DNA of 64,000 nucleotides from Maribacter spongiicola (GTDB lineage Bacteria; Bacteroidota; Bacteroidia; Flavobacteriales; Flavobacteriaceae), in assembly GCF_004364165.1 (NCBI RefSeq), contig NZ_SOAY01000011.1, positions 868,001 to 932,000 of the forward strand, read 5' to 3'. The notes under the pieces are model-generated. The model ran no database searches, was not told the origin of the DNA, and saw only the letters and a list, made by a program, of their open reading frames with translations. Position 1 is the stretch's first letter. Every line of letters begins with the position of its first letter. This document shows positions 17,921 to 28,349 of the stretch, one piece after another. The position numbers and the translations under genes are program-made.

Positions 17921-19465
17921 CTAGCGTATTTTAGCCAAAGCTTTTTCTCTCATAATCTGAGATACTGGTTTATTCTGCAAATGACTTTCTAACCATGATA
18001 GAATATCTAAATATAAAAATGCCCTTTTTTCATACGGATGGTCTTCATATTTTTTTAACTCGGTATATAATTTCTGAAACTCCGCTTTTAACTGACTCGG
18101 ATAAATACCACCAAGACTTCTTAAGAACTTGATCATCTCTTTTTGCACTGCGTGCATGTCGTTCATTTTTAAGAGAAACTTATAGGTGCTTTTTAATTGA
18201 ATTTCTAAATGATAATCCATACCAGCCTCATAATGAGCAACTAAACTTAAAACACGAGCAAAACACATTAGGTCTTCCCGCATTTTTAAATTCTTATTAT
18301 CTATAATTTTTTTCAGATATTGAATACAGGTCTTATTGTCACCTATACCGAAATACAAGCATGCAATTTTATAATAAAGCACCATTACATGATGAACGTC
18401 TATTCTATCTCTATGCTTATTAATACCATATTCTATAATTTTCACTAAATACAGCCCTTTTTCGAAAGTACCTTCTAGAAAATGTAGGTTGAGCTTATTG
18501 GCATTTAAGTACATAAAAACCAGTGAGGTGATATTATCGTTATCTGGAAAATCTTTTTCCTTAATGGTATTCTCTAAACGTTCTAAAACTTCTTTAAACT
18601 GAGAGCTATATTGCACATAAAACAGAGATTCTAATAGATAATGATTCCCCTTTAAAAAGAAAACAGGGTTCAAATAAATCATGTCTTTATGATCATAAAA
18701 TAAATCTACCCATTTGCTCGAATATTTATAACATGATAAAAAATCTTGAGTAAGAAAACTATACCACAGATAGGCTTTATACAACCATAACTTTTCTCGA
18801 AAACCTAAATCTTCAATATTATATAAAGGCAAGTGATTGTTAAAATAAGTTTTTACTTTTTGGTAATCTTCATCACTACGTACATAACCGACCTTCAACA
18901 TCATTCCGTACAGCTGTAAAGAAAGATTTGAAAGTTTACTGGTCATTACATTATGCCCCGATAATTCTTTTGCCTGTATGGCAAGTTCATCTGCCCTATC
19001 TGGTATACTTCTGGTAATATATTGGGTTTCAATAATTTTCTCAAGCTCAACTATTTCGTACGCAATATTCTTTTCTTCGTTTTCAATAGCAACACTCTTA
19101 ACCTTATCAAGAATTTTTAGACTTTGTTTATAAAGTCCTTTTTGATATAAGATGGTGGCAAAATCTAATTGCTCTCTAATTTGAACCCTAATATTTTGAT
19201 TGACAGGGTTCAATCTTAAACTGACTAAAATTTGCTTATATAAGTGCGCTTTAAGGTTTGAGAGCTGTGCTTTTTTTACAATGCCACTTTCTAAAATAAT
19301 TTTCTCATCATAATTCTTAATTTTATCCAATAGGTTGAACAGTGCCAAGAACTTGGCATCGGTATTCACTCCTAATCTGCCAACATAAAGCTTAAATTGG
19401 CGCTTCTCAGATTTAGATAGTGATTTAACCAAAACGAATAAAGCATCTTTATGCGCATTTGTCAT
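17921..19465 (-). CDS. Large helical (TPR-like) cytoplasmic protein
   Basis: A 514-residue soluble protein without signal peptide, rich in Leu, Lys and Tyr with a regular helical pattern. The N-terminus (LFVLVKSLSKSEKRQFKLYVGRLG) and the repeat of helices GLYKQSLKILDKVK resemble a helical-repeat scaffold, TPR-like. The protein is typical of Bacteroidetes hypothetical proteins next to transporter or leu genes. I do not recognise a catalytic site. It starts 145 bases from leuA, divergently, so the two promoters share a region. Confidence 0.75.
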   Translation of the reverse strand: MTNAHKDALFVLVKSLSKSEKRQFKLYVGRLGVNTDAKFLALFNLLDKIKNYDEKIILESGIVKKAQLSNLKAHLYKQILVSLRLNPVNQNIRVQIREQLDFATILYQKGLYKQSLKILDKVKSVAIENEEKNIAYEIVELEKIIETQYITRSIPDRADELAIQAKELSGHNVMTSKLSNLSLQLYGMMLKVGYVRSDEDYQKVKTYFNNHLPLYNIEDLGFREKLWLYKAYLWYSFLTQDFLSCYKYSSKWVDLFYDHKDMIYLNPVFFLKGNHYLLESLFYVQYSSQFKEVLERLENTIKEKDFPDNDNITSLVFMYLNANKLNLHFLEGTFEKGLYLVKIIEYGINKHRDRIDVHHVMVLYYKIACLYFGIGDNKTCIQYLKKIIDNKNLKMREDLMCFARVLSLVAHYEAGMDYHLEIQLKSTYKFLLKMNDMHAVQKEMIKFLRSLGGIYPSQLKAEFQKLYTELKKYEDHPYEKRAFLYLDILSWLESHLQNKPVSQIMREKALAKIR

Positions 19466-19550
19466 CGTAAAAATAAGAGTTTAAAGTATTGTAATTCAAT
19501 GTTTTATATGCCTAAAAAACGGACTTAACGTTGTAAACATGTTAACAAAA

Positions 19551-19583
19551 TTTGAGTATTTTGTGTTTTAGGTTATATATTCG
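19551..19583 (+). promoter_or_regulatory. Putative leuA promoter
   Basis: TTTG at 19551-19554, 21-base gap, TATATTCG at 19576-19583 (one mismatch to TAnnTTTG). The start codon is 28 bases beyond. No leucine attenuator or T-box structure was seen. Confidence 0.5.
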
Positions 19584-19610
19584 TTTGACGAGTAAAACTA
19601 CGTAAATATA

Positions 19611-20783
19611 ATGAGTAAAGATATAGTACAAATATTTGACACTACTTTAAGAGATGGAGAACAAGTTCCTGGCTGTAAATTAGACCGTGAACAAAAATTA
19701 GTTATCGCCGAACGTCTAGATACCATGGGTGTTAACGTGATTGAAGCTGGTTTTCCTGTTTCAAGTCCGGGAGATTTTAAATCTGTAGAAGCCATTGCCA
19801 AGCTCGTTAAAAACGCTACTGTTTGTGGTTTAACTCGTGCGGTTAAAAAAGATATAGAAGTTGCAGCAGAAGCTCTAAAACATGCTAAAACACCAAGAAT
19901 TCATACAGGTATAGGCACATCTGACTCACATATTAAATTTAAATTCAACTCTAATAGAGACGCTATTATAGAACGTGCAGTTGATGCGGTTAAATACGCA
20001 AAGACTTTTGTAGAAGATATTGAATTTTATGCGGAAGATGCAGGTCGTACAGATAATGAGTTCTTAGCTCGTGTTTGTGAAGCTGTCATTAAAGCCGGTG
20101 CCACAGTGTTGAATATACCAGATACTACCGGATATTGCTTACCTGATGAATACGGTGCCAAAATAAAGTATTTACGAGAAAATGTAAAAGGTATTGAAAA
20201 AGCCATTCTTTCATGTCACTGCCACAATGATTTAGGGTTAGCTACTGCAAATTCTATTGCAGGCGTTGTAAACGGAGCTAGGCAAATTGAATGTACTATT
20301 AACGGCATTGGTGAACGTGCAGGTAATACTTCTTTAGAGGAAGTAGTTATGATTTTACGCCAGCACCCAAATTTGAATTTAGACACGAGCATAAACAGTA
20401 AATTATTGTATGATACCAGTTTAATGGTATCTAGTAAAATGGGTATGTTGGTACAGCCTAACAAAGCTATTGTAGGCGCGAACGCATTTGCCCATAGTTC
20501 TGGTATACACCAAGATGGTGTTATTAAGAATAGAGAAACATACGAAATTATAGACCCAGCAGATGTTGGTGTTACCGAATCTTCTATAATTCTAACCGCT
20601 AGAAGTGGCAGAGCCGCACTGGCGTATAGAGCTAAAATTGTAGGATACGAATTAACCAAAGTACAATTAGACGAGGTATACGAAGAGTTTTTAAAGTATG
20701 CCGACACTAGAAAAGAAGTAAAAGATGATGATATTCATCAAATTATCGAAACTTCACATATAGATTTACAAAGTATTAGCTAA
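19611..20783 (+). CDS. leuA: 2-isopropylmalate synthase, short form without regulatory domain
   Basis: A 390-residue DRE-TIM metallolyase. Catalytic signatures are [13 protein letters not shown] (7-20), the metal-binding HCHND and the [20 protein letters not shown] block. It has no C-terminal LeuA dimerisation/allosteric domain (full-length enzymes exceed 500 residues), so classic leucine feedback inhibition is probably absent. Citramalate or homocitrate synthase are related alternatives, but leuB starts 2 bases downstream, which favours isopropylmalate synthase in leucine synthesis. leuC and leuD are not in the window. Confidence 0.9.
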   Translation: MSKDIVQIFDTTLRDGEQVPGCKLDREQKLVIAERLDTMGVNVIEAGFPVSSPGDFKSVEAIAKLVKNATVCGLTRAVKKDIEVAAEALKHAKTPRIHTGIGTSDSHIKFKFNSNRDAIIERAVDAVKYAKTFVEDIEFYAEDAGRTDNEFLARVCEAVIKAGATVLNIPDTTGYCLPDEYGAKIKYLRENVKGIEKAILSCHCHNDLGLATANSIAGVVNGARQIECTINGIGERAGNTSLEEVVMILRQHPNLNLDTSINSKLLYDTSLMVSSKMGMLVQPNKAIVGANAFAHSSGIHQDGVIKNRETYEIIDPADVGVTESSIILTARSGRAALAYRAKIVGYELTKVQLDEVYEEFLKYADTRKEVKDDDIHQIIETSHIDLQSIS

Positions 20784-20785
20784 GT

Positions 20786-21904
20786 ATGCATTTAGAAATT
20801 GCGATTTTAGGAGGAGACGGAATTGGACCTGAGGTCGTTGCACAATCAATAAAGTGCCTGCGTTCTGTTGAAGAAACATTCGGGCACAGTTTTACATTTA
20901 AAAAAGGACTAATTGGAGCTTCTGCAATTAAGAAAACAGGAAGTCCGCTACCTGAAGAAACATTAAAGCTTTGTAAAAATACCGATGCAACATTATTCGG
21001 TGCTTTAGGTCTACCTGAGTTTGATGATAATCCTAGAGCAAAAGTTTGGCCAGAACAAGGTCTTTTAAAATTGCGTAAAGAATTAGGTCTTTTCGCAAAT
21101 ATTAGGCCTGTAAAAGTATTTCCGTCTTTGGTAAAACAATCTCCATTGAACAAATCTCATGTTCAAAACACTGACTTAGTTATTTTTAGAGAATTGGCCG
21201 GCGGTATTTATTATGGCCAAAAAACGAACGATGAAGATAAGAACTCTGCTACAGATACCTGTACCTATACCGAATCTGAAATTAGCCGAATAACTCACTT
21301 GGCCTTTAAATCTGCTCGTTCTAGAAAAAAGAAAGTAACCTTAGTAGATAAAGCAAATGTTTTAGAGACTTCTCGTTTATGGAGACGCGTAGTTCGTTCT
21401 ATAGCCGAAAGCTACCCAGATGTAGAATTAAATTGTCTATTTATAGATAATGCCGCGGTTCAGATGATTTTAAACCCTTCTCAGTTCGATGTTATTTTGA
21501 CCGATAATATGTTTGGTGATATTCTTTCTGATCAAGGTAGCGTTATTGCCGGCTCGATAGGTCTTTTACCATCTGCCTCTGTTGGTCTTGAACATGCCAT
21601 GTTCGAACCAATACATGGTTCTTACCCAGATGCTGCCGGTAAAAATATTGCAAATCCAGTCGCTTCAATTCTGAGCATGGCAATGTTATTACAACATTTT
21701 AAAATGAATGAAGAATCTGATGCTGTCGTGGCCGCCGTCTTAAAATCATTTTCTAAGAAAATAGTAACTCCAGATATCTTAGGAAGCTCTAAATACGGCA
21801 CCAATTATGTTGGTGATTTTATTGCTGATAATATTATGGAATTAGATGGTAACTTTAGTATTAACGATGAAAACATCGGTTTAGGAAAATCGACCATTAT
21901 CTAA
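20786..21904 (+). CDS. leuB: 3-isopropylmalate dehydrogenase (leuB)
   Basis: A 372-residue decarboxylating dehydrogenase with all LeuB signatures: GGDGIGPEVV near the N-terminus, TLFGALGLPEFDD, the substrate-binding IFRELAGGIYYG, DKANVLETSRLWR, ILTDNMFGDILSDQ and FEPIHGSYPDAAGK. It oxidises 3-isopropylmalate with NAD+ to give 2-oxoisocaproate. It begins 2 bases after leuA and is clearly co-transcribed. The convergent TlpA gene ends 2 bases after its stop. Confidence 0.97.
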   Translation: MHLEIAILGGDGIGPEVVAQSIKCLRSVEETFGHSFTFKKGLIGASAIKKTGSPLPEETLKLCKNTDATLFGALGLPEFDDNPRAKVWPEQGLLKLRKELGLFANIRPVKVFPSLVKQSPLNKSHVQNTDLVIFRELAGGIYYGQKTNDEDKNSATDTCTYTESEISRITHLAFKSARSRKKKVTLVDKANVLETSRLWRRVVRSIAESYPDVELNCLFIDNAAVQMILNPSQFDVILTDNMFGDILSDQGSVIAGSIGLLPSASVGLEHAMFEPIHGSYPDAAGKNIANPVASILSMAMLLQHFKMNEESDAVVAAVLKSFSKKIVTPDILGSSKYGTNYVGDFIADNIMELDGNFSINDENIGLGKSTII

Positions 21905-21905
21905 A

Positions 21906-23129
21906 TTACTCACTATCTAACTCAGAGATTAATTCGTTAAAATTCTTTTTGAATTCTAGGAATTTCTCACCTGTTGCAGGACCATTAAATCCCGTATGAA
22001 TTTTTCGTACATTTCCTTTTTTATCTATGATTATGGTAGTAGGGTATGATAGTACATGGTTTAGCATTGGTAATTTTTCTTGCGCTTTTTGTTTATCATA
22101 TGTACCATACTGAGCCAATAAAATAGGATACTCTACCCCTATTCTATCTTTTAATCTTTTAATACCTTCAAAGGCTTTAGCTTCGGTTTTTGCTGATTCA
22201 AAAGCAAGACCAATAACTTCTACGTTTGCGTTATCTTTTAAATAATCTACCAAAAATATAGTCTCATCTAAGCAATTTGGGCACCAGGTACCCATCAGCT
22301 GAACTATGATCACTTTATTTTGATAAGTGTCATCTGCAAGCGATATCATATTGCCATTTCCGTCAGGGAAAGTGAAAGCTAGCTTATCATACCCTTCATT
22401 CATAAATGTAAGCGAGTCTGGATCTGGTAATTCAAATGTGTCATTTCTAGTAGCTTTAAAAGGCTCTTTAAAATGATTGCCAGAATAAAAAATACCGTTC
22501 ATACTCGAATCGGTAACTTTTGCATTAAATAGAAATGCATGGGCACCATCAAAAGCAGATAACTTAAGCGAATCGCCATCTAGTATACCTTCAAGAAATC
22601 TATAATCACCAGTGGTAGTTCTGAACGTTCCGGTTACCTTATGATCTTCCTGTAAAAAGATTCCCTTACCCACGTATTCTTCTGCTAAATCTGGACTAAA
22701 ATAAGTCTCCCAGATTCCAGAAACATTTTTATCGTTACTTTTATTATTAGCCTTAAATCTTTCTTCTGTACCATATACTGCCGTAAATGGCACTATTCTA
22801 TCTAAGCTTTCTTTTATAAAAAGACCTTCCATTTTATTCTCGGTAAACGTTCCTGTTAAATATCCCTCAAAAACAGGTGTTTGCAAACGGATAGAATCTC
22901 CTTTAATTTCTACTTCATCGACATCTATAACTTCTTCTGCATTAAATATTTGCATGGCGTAGCTACCGTCCATTTTCTTATCGACCTTTAGATTAAAAGG
23001 TAATGATTGCCCATCCATTACATCAAGCTCAACTAGCCAAATTCCTTCAGATAAATTTACCGATGGTTTTTCTTCTTTACACCCAACCAATATTAGTAAA
23101 ATTGACAGTACTGCAATACCTAATTTCAT
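21906..23129 (-). CDS. TlpA-family thioredoxin-like lipoprotein
   Basis: A 407-residue lipoprotein: signal SILLILVGCKEE (Cys17) then two parts. Residues about 25-235 are a beta-rich module with two similar segments. Residues about 245-400 are a TlpA/AhpC-type thioredoxin domain with the active site WCPNC (GTWCPNCLDE) and the conserved cis-proline segment SYPTTIIIDKKGNV. It probably works as an oxidoreductase in the periplasm. Such fused forms are frequent in Bacteroidota. It is tail to tail with leuB. Confidence 0.9.
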   Translation of the reverse strand: MKLGIAVLSILLILVGCKEEKPSVNLSEGIWLVELDVMDGQSLPFNLKVDKKMDGSYAMQIFNAEEVIDVDEVEIKGDSIRLQTPVFEGYLTGTFTENKMEGLFIKESLDRIVPFTAVYGTEERFKANNKSNDKNVSGIWETYFSPDLAEEYVGKGIFLQEDHKVTGTFRTTTGDYRFLEGILDGDSLKLSAFDGAHAFLFNAKVTDSSMNGIFYSGNHFKEPFKATRNDTFELPDPDSLTFMNEGYDKLAFTFPDGNGNMISLADDTYQNKVIIVQLMGTWCPNCLDETIFLVDYLKDNANVEVIGLAFESAKTEAKAFEGIKRLKDRIGVEYPILLAQYGTYDKQKAQEKLPMLNHVLSYPTTIIIDKKGNVRKIHTGFNGPATGEKFLEFKKNFNELISELDSE

Positions 23130-23204
23130 GTTTAATCTATTTTAATCTGTAATAAACAATTAAAATAGCAGAATTAAAAATTAAAATAAACACTTCATAG
23201 CTTA

Positions 23205-23235
23205 TTGAATGTATACGGGCATTGTTTTATCTTTG
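23205..23235 (+). promoter_or_regulatory. Putative pheT promoter
   Basis: TTG at 23205-23207, 20-base spacer, TATCTTTG at 23228-23235, an exact match to the Bacteroidota -7 consensus TAnnTTTG. The ATG of pheT is 19 bases downstream. Confidence 0.65.
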
Positions 23236-23254
23236 CGCCCTATAAAAGTTTTGA

Positions 23255-25684
23255 ATGAAAATATCATATAACTGGCTTAAACAGTTCATACAAATAGATT
23301 GGGAATCACAGAAAACTGGCGAACTTTTAACCGATTTAGGTCTAGAGGTAGAAGGAGTAGAAAAATTTGAATCTGTTAAAGGCGGATTAAAAGGTATCGT
23401 TGTTGGGCACGTACTAAGTTGCGAAAAACATAGTAATGCCGATAAGCTAAATGTTACCATGGTAGATATTGGCTTAGATGCACCGGTGCAAATTGTATGT
23501 GGCGCAAAAAATGTTGCAGTTGGTCAAAAAGTACCTGTTGCAACTATTGGCACTACACTTTACACTGCTGAAGGAGAAGCCTGGACTATTAAAAAAGGTA
23601 AAATCAGAGGTGAAGAAAGCTACGGAATGATCTGCGCCGAAGATGAACTTGGCCTTGGCGATAGCCATGATGGCATTATGGTTTTAGATAAACATTTAAA
23701 ACCGGGAACCCCATGTGCCGAAATTTTCAATATTGAAGAAGATGAAGTTTTTGAAATAGGTTTGACCCCTAACCGTGCAGATGCCATGAGTCATTTTGGT
23801 GTCGCTAGAGATTTAAAAGCGGGATTAAAGCAAAAAGAAATTAGTAAGGAGTTGATTACACCGTCAACAAGTCATTTTAACGTTAATGATCGATCTTTAA
23901 AAATTGATGTTGACGTTTTACAGCCCGATTTAGCACCTCGTTATTGTGGGGTTACGCTGAGTAATCTTATTGTACAGCCATCTCCAACTTGGCTTCAAAA
24001 CAGACTTAAAGCAATCGGTCTTACGCCTAAAAATAATGTCGTAGATGCAACTAATTATGTACTACATGAACTTGGGCAGCCTTTACATGCATTCGACGCT
24101 TCTAAAATAAAAGGACATAAGATTCTGGTTAAAACTTTAGCAAAAGGAACCAAATTTGTAACATTAGATGGTGTAGAAAGAACATTACATGAAGATGATC
24201 TAATGATCTGTGATGCTGAAAAACCTTTATGTATCGCGGGTGTTTTTGGCGGTTTAGGATCTGGGGTTACCGAAGAAACAACTTCAATATTTTTAGAAAG
24301 TGCTTATTTTAATCCCGTATCTATACGTAAATCGGCAAAAAGGCATGCTTTGAATACAGATGCTTCTTTTAGATTTGAACGTGGTATTGATATTGAAAAT
24401 GTGGAGTATAGTTTAAAACGTGCCGCATTATTAATTAAAGAGATTGCAGGTGGTGAAATAACTTCTGATGTTTATGACCTGTACCCTAAAAAGCAGCCTA
24501 ACTTTGAGGTTTTCCTTGCTTTCGAGAAAATTAACAAGTTAATAGGTCAAGAAATACCGCAAGACACTATTAAATCTATTTTGGCATCACTTGATATTAA
24601 AGTGAAAAATGTAACCGAAACAGGCATGGGGCTTGAAGTGCCATCCTATCGCGTAGATGTGCAAAGACAAGTGGATGTAATTGAAGAAATATTGAGAGTT
24701 TACGGTTATAACAATATAGCATTTGGTCAAAAATTAAATGCCTCAGTTGCTACTACAGAATCAACTGCAGACCACACAATACAATCAATAATTGGTAACT
24801 CTCTTGCTGCAAAGGGATATTTTGAAATTTTGACCAATAGCTTAACAAATCCTGATTACACAGCACTATTAGGTGCAGAACAAGATGAATTTAAGTCTGT
24901 TGAGATTATTAATCCTTTAAGTGGCGATTTATCGGTATTACGAAGAGCATCAATATTTTCTGCACTAGAAGCCGCTAGTTATAATATTAACCGAAAAAGG
25001 GGCAATCTTAAATTGTTCGAATTTGGGAAAACATATTACGCTAAAGGCGACAAGAGAATTGAACCAAAGTATTTAAGCATACTGCTATCTGGAAATTCAT
25101 TTCAAGATAGTTGGACGAATAAAGCATCTACGACTACCTTTTTTGAACTAAAATCTACCGTTAGAGCGGTATTAGTAAGACTTGGTATAAATGATTTAAA
25201 GAGTGAACCAACTACTTCTTCAATTTTTTCTGAGGGACTAACTTTTACCTATAATAAAAAAGAATTGGTTTCTTTCGGATTGATAAAAAAGTCGCTTCTT
25301 AAACATTTTGATATAAAACAAGATGTACTATATGCGGATTTCGACTGGGGAGCAGTTCTAAACCAAATTAAAACAACACCTGTTATTTTTAAAGAAATAC
25401 CAAAGCACCCTGAAGTTAAAAGAGATTTTGCTTTATTACTAGACAACAAAGCGACCTACAGAGAACTTTACGAGCTTGCATTTGGCACTGAGCGAAAGTA
25501 CCTTAAAGACATGACTCTTTTTGATGTGTATGAGGGTAAAAATCTACCTGAAGGCAAAAAATCTTACGCAGTAAGCTTTACGCTTCAAGATGATAAAAGT
25601 ACCTTGACAGAGAAACAGATAGAGAAAATTATGTCGAAATTACAAAACACCTATGAGCAGAAATTAGGTGCGTCGCTTCGATAA
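23255..25684 (+). CDS. pheT: Phenylalanyl-tRNA synthetase beta subunit (pheT)
   Basis: PheT, 809 residues, forms the alpha2-beta2 enzyme that charges tRNA-Phe. Domains in order: N-terminal tRNA-binding (EMAP-like) domain with GIVVGHVLSCEKH at about 46-60; B3/B4 editing region; B5 domain; catalytic-like core; and C-terminal anticodon-binding ferredoxin-like domain (FKEIPKHPEVKRDFAL near 710). Signatures LTPNRAD and DASFRFERGID are present. The partner pheS is not adjacent, as is common in Bacteroidota. Stop abuts the convergent fasciclin gene. Confidence 0.97.
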   Translation: MKISYNWLKQFIQIDWESQKTGELLTDLGLEVEGVEKFESVKGGLKGIVVGHVLSCEKHSNADKLNVTMVDIGLDAPVQIVCGAKNVAVGQKVPVATIGTTLYTAEGEAWTIKKGKIRGEESYGMICAEDELGLGDSHDGIMVLDKHLKPGTPCAEIFNIEEDEVFEIGLTPNRADAMSHFGVARDLKAGLKQKEISKELITPSTSHFNVNDRSLKIDVDVLQPDLAPRYCGVTLSNLIVQPSPTWLQNRLKAIGLTPKNNVVDATNYVLHELGQPLHAFDASKIKGHKILVKTLAKGTKFVTLDGVERTLHEDDLMICDAEKPLCIAGVFGGLGSGVTEETTSIFLESAYFNPVSIRKSAKRHALNTDASFRFERGIDIENVEYSLKRAALLIKEIAGGEITSDVYDLYPKKQPNFEVFLAFEKINKLIGQEIPQDTIKSILASLDIKVKNVTETGMGLEVPSYRVDVQRQVDVIEEILRVYGYNNIAFGQKLNASVATTESTADHTIQSIIGNSLAAKGYFEILTNSLTNPDYTALLGAEQDEFKSVEIINPLSGDLSVLRRASIFSALEAASYNINRKRGNLKLFEFGKTYYAKGDKRIEPKYLSILLSGNSFQDSWTNKASTTTFFELKSTVRAVLVRLGINDLKSEPTTSSIFSEGLTFTYNKKELVSFGLIKKSLLKHFDIKQDVLYADFDWGAVLNQIKTTPVIFKEIPKHPEVKRDFALLLDNKATYRELYELAFGTERKYLKDMTLFDVYEGKNLPEGKKSYAVSFTLQDDKSTLTEKQIEKIMSKLQNTYEQKLGASLR

Positions 25685-26257
25685 TTAAAGCATTTTCTCA
25701 GGAACAAAAACGGTGTCAATCTCATGAATGATGCCGTTACTTTGATTAGAATCTGCAGTAACAATAATTGCACTATTACCAGATTTATCAGTTAAAACTA
25801 TATCAATACCTCTCATTGTTGCCGTAATTTTTTCTCCTTGAATGGTGGTAAATTTAGCAATACCATTACCTCGGCACATCGCCTTTAAAATTGTTGAAGC
25901 AGAAAGTTTATCAGCAATAATATGATAAGAAAGCATAGCCTTTAATAACTTCTTATTTTCAGGATTATATAATTTGTCAATAGTCGCTTTTGATAATTTT
26001 TCAAAAGCCAGATTAGATGGAGCAAAAACGGTAAATTCTCCACTATAATTTAGCACTTTGTCAAGATTTGTTACTCTTAAAGCATTTAATAATGTTGAAT
26101 GATTTTCATTAGTAGCCGTGCTTTCAATAATGGACTTTTCTGGTTGTATATTTGTGATTAAACGTTCAAATTGTAATTCAATCACATTGTCCTGTGCAAA
26201 GGTGTTAAGCCCTATAAACAGGGCACACAGGGACACGAGGGATGTCCATTTTTTCAT
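25685..26257 (-). CDS. Exported fasciclin-domain protein
   Basis: A 190-residue protein with a signal peptide (residues 1-21, FIGLNTFAQ) and one fasciclin (FAS1) domain. Family blocks: FTVFAPSNLAFEKL (H1-like box) and the terminal GIIHEIDTVFVPEKML (H2-like box). FAS1 domains mediate adhesion; secreted single-domain forms are widespread in Bacteroidota. The gene is convergent with pheT, with no spacer. Confidence 0.92.
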   Translation of the reverse strand: MKKWTSLVSLCALFIGLNTFAQDNVIELQFERLITNIQPEKSIIESTATNENHSTLLNALRVTNLDKVLNYSGEFTVFAPSNLAFEKLSKATIDKLYNPENKKLLKAMLSYHIIADKLSASTILKAMCRGNGIAKFTTIQGEKITATMRGIDIVLTDKSGNSAIIVTADSNQSNGIIHEIDTVFVPEKML

Positions 26258-26462
26258 AATAGGTGGTTCTTAAGGGGCAATTGTTCTAGCAATCGATAAA
26301 CGGTTCGATTTCGTCGTCAAGATACAATTAGAAGTCTTTTACACCTAGTAATATTTTCAAATTATACTTTTTTAACATTTTATTAACTTTTAATTAAGTT
26401 AAACAAGATTTTAGTCAATTTACTAATTGATTAACTTTGAGTGTATTGCTAAAAAAAAGAAC

Positions 26463-27185
26463 ATGTTAGTATCTAAAACGAATATAGAAGAGAAACTTTC
26501 GAAGGTTAGAAAAAAGCATATTTTATCTGAAGAAATGAGGATGAAAGAGGTTTATAAAATCTTTTCACAGGTTGATGATGAGTTAGATAGGATCAAACAA
26601 AATGTTACAACCAGTAAGGGTGAAATAAATAACCAATTTATAATTGATAAGCTTGATAGCGCAAATATTTATCATATAGAAGAAATAAAACAAATCTGTA
26701 TTGATTACCGTTTACGTTTTTTAGATACAAAATTTTTTAAAGGACAAATACCATCTGAAGCTTTATCAAAAATTAAGGCGATTGAAAAAGTACATAATCT
26801 CGAGATTAAAGGATTTAAAATAATAGCGCCTTCTAAACTTTTTAAATTGGAAGACAAAGATGATCCTTTATTATTTGCACCTATTGGTAATGGATATCAT
26901 TATTTAATTCACCAATGGGGAAATGACCTTCATCCTTTACGCAAGTTATTGATGTGGCCATTTAAAAGTATTGTCAATCTCGCTATTCTTGTTCTTTTTA
27001 TGAGTTTCGCTTTAACATTAATGATACCTGACGGACTTTTCTCTAAATCAAATTCTAACGCCCAATTTTGGATATTGTTTTTCTTTATGTTTAAATGTAT
27101 TGCCTCTGTGGTTATTTTCTATGGGTTTGCACTTGGTAAGAATTTCAACCCTGCTATTTGGAATAGTAAATATTTCAACAGCTAG
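26463..27185 (+). CDS. Membrane protein of unknown function
   Basis: A protein of 240 residues from the ATG at 26463; an upstream TTG at 26427 overlaps a good -7 element (TAACTTTG at 26432-26439), so the shorter start is preferred. The N-terminal 160 residues are soluble, helical and charged. The C-terminal 75 residues hold two membrane helices (about LAILVLFMSFALTLMI and WILFFFMFKCIASVVIFYGF) with the C-terminus returning to the cytoplasmic side. No family is recognised. It resembles small helper proteins with an N-terminal domain on a two-helix hairpin. Confidence 0.7.
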   Translation: MLVSKTNIEEKLSKVRKKHILSEEMRMKEVYKIFSQVDDELDRIKQNVTTSKGEINNQFIIDKLDSANIYHIEEIKQICIDYRLRFLDTKFFKGQIPSEALSKIKAIEKVHNLEIKGFKIIAPSKLFKLEDKDDPLLFAPIGNGYHYLIHQWGNDLHPLRKLLMWPFKSIVNLAILVLFMSFALTLMIPDGLFSKSNSNAQFWILFFFMFKCIASVVIFYGFALGKNFNPAIWNSKYFNS

Positions 27186-27192
27186 TCGAATT

Positions 27193-28317
27193 TTACTTTG
27201 TAAATATGGTTTTAGGAACACCTTCTAAATCAATATTATCAATTAATTTAAAATCTGGAGCGGGGGTAATTCTTAGGATACCGCCTTTGTCTATTTGCCC
27301 TTTTTTCTGATATCCGATTAAAACATAATTGTTTTCTTCATCGTAGGCAATCGAAGTTGCTGCTGCAATATTGTACTTAACATTCAATTCGGTTTCAGTC
27401 AAGAAATTCTCAAATAAATAAACTACCGTACTATTTTTATCAAAATCATAAATTGCAGGCACCTCCACTACTTCTGCTGTTGGCACACTTTTTTGAAAAT
27501 AAAACCTACCTAATCTATCTACAAAAAAATCAGTCGTAGTTATAAAGCCTGGCTCGGTATTTTCACCATATGTCGTATAAGACTTTTCTAAGGTAATAGG
27601 ATCTATAGTTGTATGTAGTTCTGGATAACTAACAATTATTTTACCGGTATTATTCGTAAACAATCTAAAAGCATTGTATCCTAAATCTAATTCCAATATA
27701 ACAGCTTCTTCAGCTAAATCAATAACTGATAAATGAAATTCATCCGTAACGTATTCATTCAAGGTCAAGACAAACAACCTATTTGAAGATGACACAATTG
27801 CAATAGGTTTTTTATCTAAAGAAATTTCAGTCTTATTTTCTACTTCAGCATTCAACGTATTTAATCGAACCATGAACTCTTTATCTTTTCCTAATAACTC
27901 TCTTTCATAAGCGACAGCCACAATTTCATCAGTATGTGCCATTGCAAGAATTTCTATTGAACAAGGATCAATATCGGTAAAAAGAGAAATTGATTTAGAT
28001 ATAGAATTTTTAGCAGTATACCATTGCAATGAAGCTTCACAATTACTAATTGAATAATAACTAATATTTGTAGAAGTGCGATATTTTAATGCGTTTGCCG
28101 GTATCGTATTAAATGAAGTCAATGTATTTTTAACAACTAACCCATCATCTGAAGAAGCAATAACTACGCCACTTAACTGATTATTTCGCTGTAAAAAAAC
28201 AGTATAATCAGCATCTATAGTAATAGGAATTTCTTCTTCAACTTGTTCAGAAGATTTGTCGCATGCGAAGAAACTTAAGGCTAGCACAAAGCAAGCCACA
28301 TATTTGTAGATTTTCAT
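27193..28317 (-). CDS. Lipoprotein of unknown function, probably beta-propeller-like
   Basis: A 374-residue lipoprotein with signal LALSFFACDKSS (Cys19). The mature protein has many short repeating beta segments and an Asp/Glu-rich surface, suggesting a propeller-like or solenoid beta fold, with no conserved metal site visible. It ends 8 bases from the convergent membrane protein. Function unknown. Confidence 0.75.
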   Translation of the reverse strand: MKIYKYVACFVLALSFFACDKSSEQVEEEIPITIDADYTVFLQRNNQLSGVVIASSDDGLVVKNTLTSFNTIPANALKYRTSTNISYYSISNCEASLQWYTAKNSISKSISLFTDIDPCSIEILAMAHTDEIVAVAYERELLGKDKEFMVRLNTLNAEVENKTEISLDKKPIAIVSSSNRLFVLTLNEYVTDEFHLSVIDLAEEAVILELDLGYNAFRLFTNNTGKIIVSYPELHTTIDPITLEKSYTTYGENTEPGFITTTDFFVDRLGRFYFQKSVPTAEVVEVPAIYDFDKNSTVVYLFENFLTETELNVKYNIAAATSIAYDEENNYVLIGYQKKGQIDKGGILRITPAPDFKLIDNIDLEGVPKTIFTK

Positions 28318-28349
28318 AAAACATCGATTTGGGTTAATCTATTTTATGC

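Noticed and set aside
20216-20707. 163-codon antisense ORF inside leuA
   Set aside because: It lies entirely opposite a catalytic core with strong protein conservation, has no lipobox, motif or promoter, and repeats the third-base bias of leuA. It is a shadow.
20776-21153. 125-codon antisense ORF opposite leuB
   Set aside because: Fully inside leuB, no independent features. Shadow of the conserved gene.
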